64,000 nucleotides of DNA, taken from positions 436,001-500,000 of the forward strand of contig CAUYUJ010016693.1 of assembly GCA_963575745.1 (NCBI GenBank). The letters run 5' to 3'. Shown here piece by piece: positions 62,549 to 64,000 of the stretch. The translations under genes and the position numbers were made by a program. The notes below the pieces were generated by a model. It did no database searches. It was not told where the DNA came from and saw only the letters and a list, made by a program, of their open reading frames with translations. Source of the stretch: Prorocentrum cordatum (lineage: Eukaryota > Sar > Dinophyceae > Prorocentrales > Prorocentraceae). Each line of letters begins with the position of its first letter. Positions within the stretch are counted from its first letter, which is position 1.

Positions 62549-64000
62549 ATGGAGGTTCGCGCGTCGTCTTGCCCCCCCATCCCCCCCCCCCCCCCCTCTT
62601 GCCCTCCCCCCCCCCCCCCCATGTCCGCTCGAGAGAAAAGCGCTGCCCATCACCATGGAGGCCAAGAGGGCAACGGCATGAATAGCCAGAGCCAGCTGGA
62701 GCAGCATGAAGGCGAGCAAGATAGCACGATAAGTCACTTGTGCACGCCTGGAGCTTGCAAGCCTAGCCTGGAGGTTCTTTTGTCCTCTCCCGCCCCCCTC
62801 CTCGAACTGGTGCCCCTGCAGGATATGATCCAAGCGGGAGTGAACGAAGATGTTCCCAGGATTGCGACTAACATGGCCCCTTCCAGGCCCATAACTCCGT
62901 CTACCTCTCACATTTATACTGATGGGTCCCACTACGGGAAAGGAATGCCCCGCGCGGCATGGGCCTTCGTGGTCATCGCGGAAGGTGCGGAAGGTGTCTC
63001 TCTGTGGGGATGTTGGAGGCGTAAACTCGAGGACTCTTGCTCCATGGGACTGAACACTGAAAACTCGAATAACACGACGTTGGAGCTCCTTGGCCTTGTT
63101 TGGGCTGCGTTGTGGGTCATCACGTGTCCTTTTGAGGTGGAGTTCCATGTCGCCAGTGATTCTCCCAGTGCGATAGGTGCGGCCATCGGGCAGAGCTGCA
63201 CGCGATCTGATAGAGATCTTGCGAGGCTCCTAACGCAGATTTGGGCCATTGCTTGCATGCATAACCGGGTGAGCATATAGCGCGAGAAAAGCCACAGCGG
63301 ACATCGTTGGAACACGCTTGCTGACAATCTTGCTAAAGCTACGGCTTGTGAAAGCATGCCCCCCTCGAAGGTTCCTTTTCCCCTCTCTTGGACGCAAGCG
63401 ATTTTTTACACATGCAGTCGCGAGTGGGAGTGGATTGAGGCTGCGCAACGAGGGGATAAGGAGGATGGAGGAGCTTACCCTAAGGTCACCTTGGGTAGCC
63501 AAGGAAGCTTTTCAGGCGCCCTTCCCTCCTCTCAAGTGGTTCCCACCCCTCTGGGCGCCCCTGAAAGGAAGCGCGGCAGGGGCCCCATAATTAAATTGCG
63601 AACGGCAACTTTCAACGCGCAGTCTCTCAGAGCCGACGGCAGAAGAGGCACCAAGGGGAAGCAGAGACAGGCCCGCTTGCTCTTTCAGGAACAGATGCAT
63701 AAGGATGGGGCCCATTCTATCGGGGTCCAGGAACGCCGAAACGCCCGAGGTACCCCCCGTCAAGGAAACCTCATGTTTTTCTCGGTTGAACTTTGGGTGA
63801 ACATATGCACCCCGCATTGCGAGAAAGGTGGCAAAGCGTTGCGTTTCAAACAACAACACATTCAGATCCTTCATATGACCCCACGCATCATGATTGTGCA
63901 AAGTGTGGCTCCCGCTTTTCGGGCCACCGCTGCTGTCGCCCACGCTCCGCACACGGGAGCTTCCCCCATCGAGTGCCAAGCATTTTGGCGTGAGCTTCCT
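62549..64000 (+). pseudogene. RNase H-EEP polyprotein of LINE-C with one in-frame TAG, 3' part outside the window
   Basis: The frame starts at an ATG at 62549. RNase H motifs are HIYTDGSHYG, NNTTLELLGL, HVASDSPSAI and, after an in-frame TAG at 63278-63280, KSHSGHRWNTLADNLAK. All four signature regions are intact. The same frame then runs about 70 codons to LRTATFNAQSLRAD and HSIGVQERR (EEP N and E motifs), MTPRIMIVQSVA and AVAHAPHTGAS (central EEP strand and His), and stays open to the window edge. RNase H before EEP is the reverse of the LINE-A order. The TAG may be a mutation or read through. Translation of the full polyprotein is not shown. Confidence 0.75.

Larger units (their letters stand above)
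60236..64000 (+). mobile_element. LINE-C: retrotransposon with RNase H upstream of EEP, truncated by the window end
   Basis: A coiled-coil ORF1-like frame (60620-62002) is followed after about 0.5 kb by a second frame with type I RNase H and then an EEP endonuclease (62549 to the window end). A reverse transcriptase would be expected beyond 64000. The left end is not defined. Only one stop interrupts the second frame, so this copy is younger or better kept than LINE-A and LINE-B. Confidence 0.75.

Overview
This window looks like dinoflagellate nuclear DNA. The strongest sign is an exact 22-nt copy of the dinoflagellate trans-spliced leader (SL) at 50992-51013, followed at once by a shortened second copy. 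Supporting signs are decayed LINE retrotransposons, GC-rich satellites, many short dispersed repeats, and one gene whose frame is restored by a GC-AG intron. The species cannot be named from sequence alone; the general character fits a large-genome dinoflagellate such as Prorocentrum or Polarella. I see no rRNA, tRNA, CRISPR array or bacterial operon.

Only two genes look plausibly functional, both on the minus strand. The first (8101-10293) encodes a 730-aa protein with an endonuclease/exonuclease/phosphatase (EEP) domain and several in-frame copies of a short repeat that also occurs in the surrounding non-coding DNA. The second (27433-29180) is a two-exon gene for a 439-aa protein with an EAL-type (cyclic-di-GMP phosphodiesterase family) domain. 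Its catalytic residues are nearly all conserved. It lies between two copies of a 158-bp inverted-repeat element and has a relic spliced leader just upstream of its start. Weaker hypothetical exons lie at 6590-6981, 30287-30866, 51730-54599 and 55207-55611.

Three LINE-like retrotransposons are recognisable. LINE-B (about 17.9-23.7 kb, minus) and LINE-A (about 36.3-42.06 kb, minus) are frameshifted relics in the order coiled-coil gag-like region, endonuclease (weak in LINE-B), reverse transcriptase, zinc finger, RNase H. LINE-C (about 60.3 kb to the window end, plus) carries a coiled-coil ORF1-like frame. Downstream is a frame with RNase H placed before the EEP endonuclease, open to the window edge except for one TAG.

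Most of the rest is repeats. There is a mobile element with ACCTAACAGC inverted ends that carries a variable microsatellite plus a 73-bp tandem array (copies near 1.6, 5.7, 10.6 and 45.2 kb). An approximately 0.8-kb ATC-rich family has five copies. Related 77-bp and 100-bp satellites share a core (about 49.4-50.2 and 57.9-59.5 kb). There is a 101-bp satellite with a TGACGTCA site (32.75-33.2 kb), a 166-bp repeat (59.65-60.23 kb), several foldback (MITE-like) families, and long CCT/GGA, CATA and GA microsatellites. The large low-complexity reading frames in these tracts are not genes.
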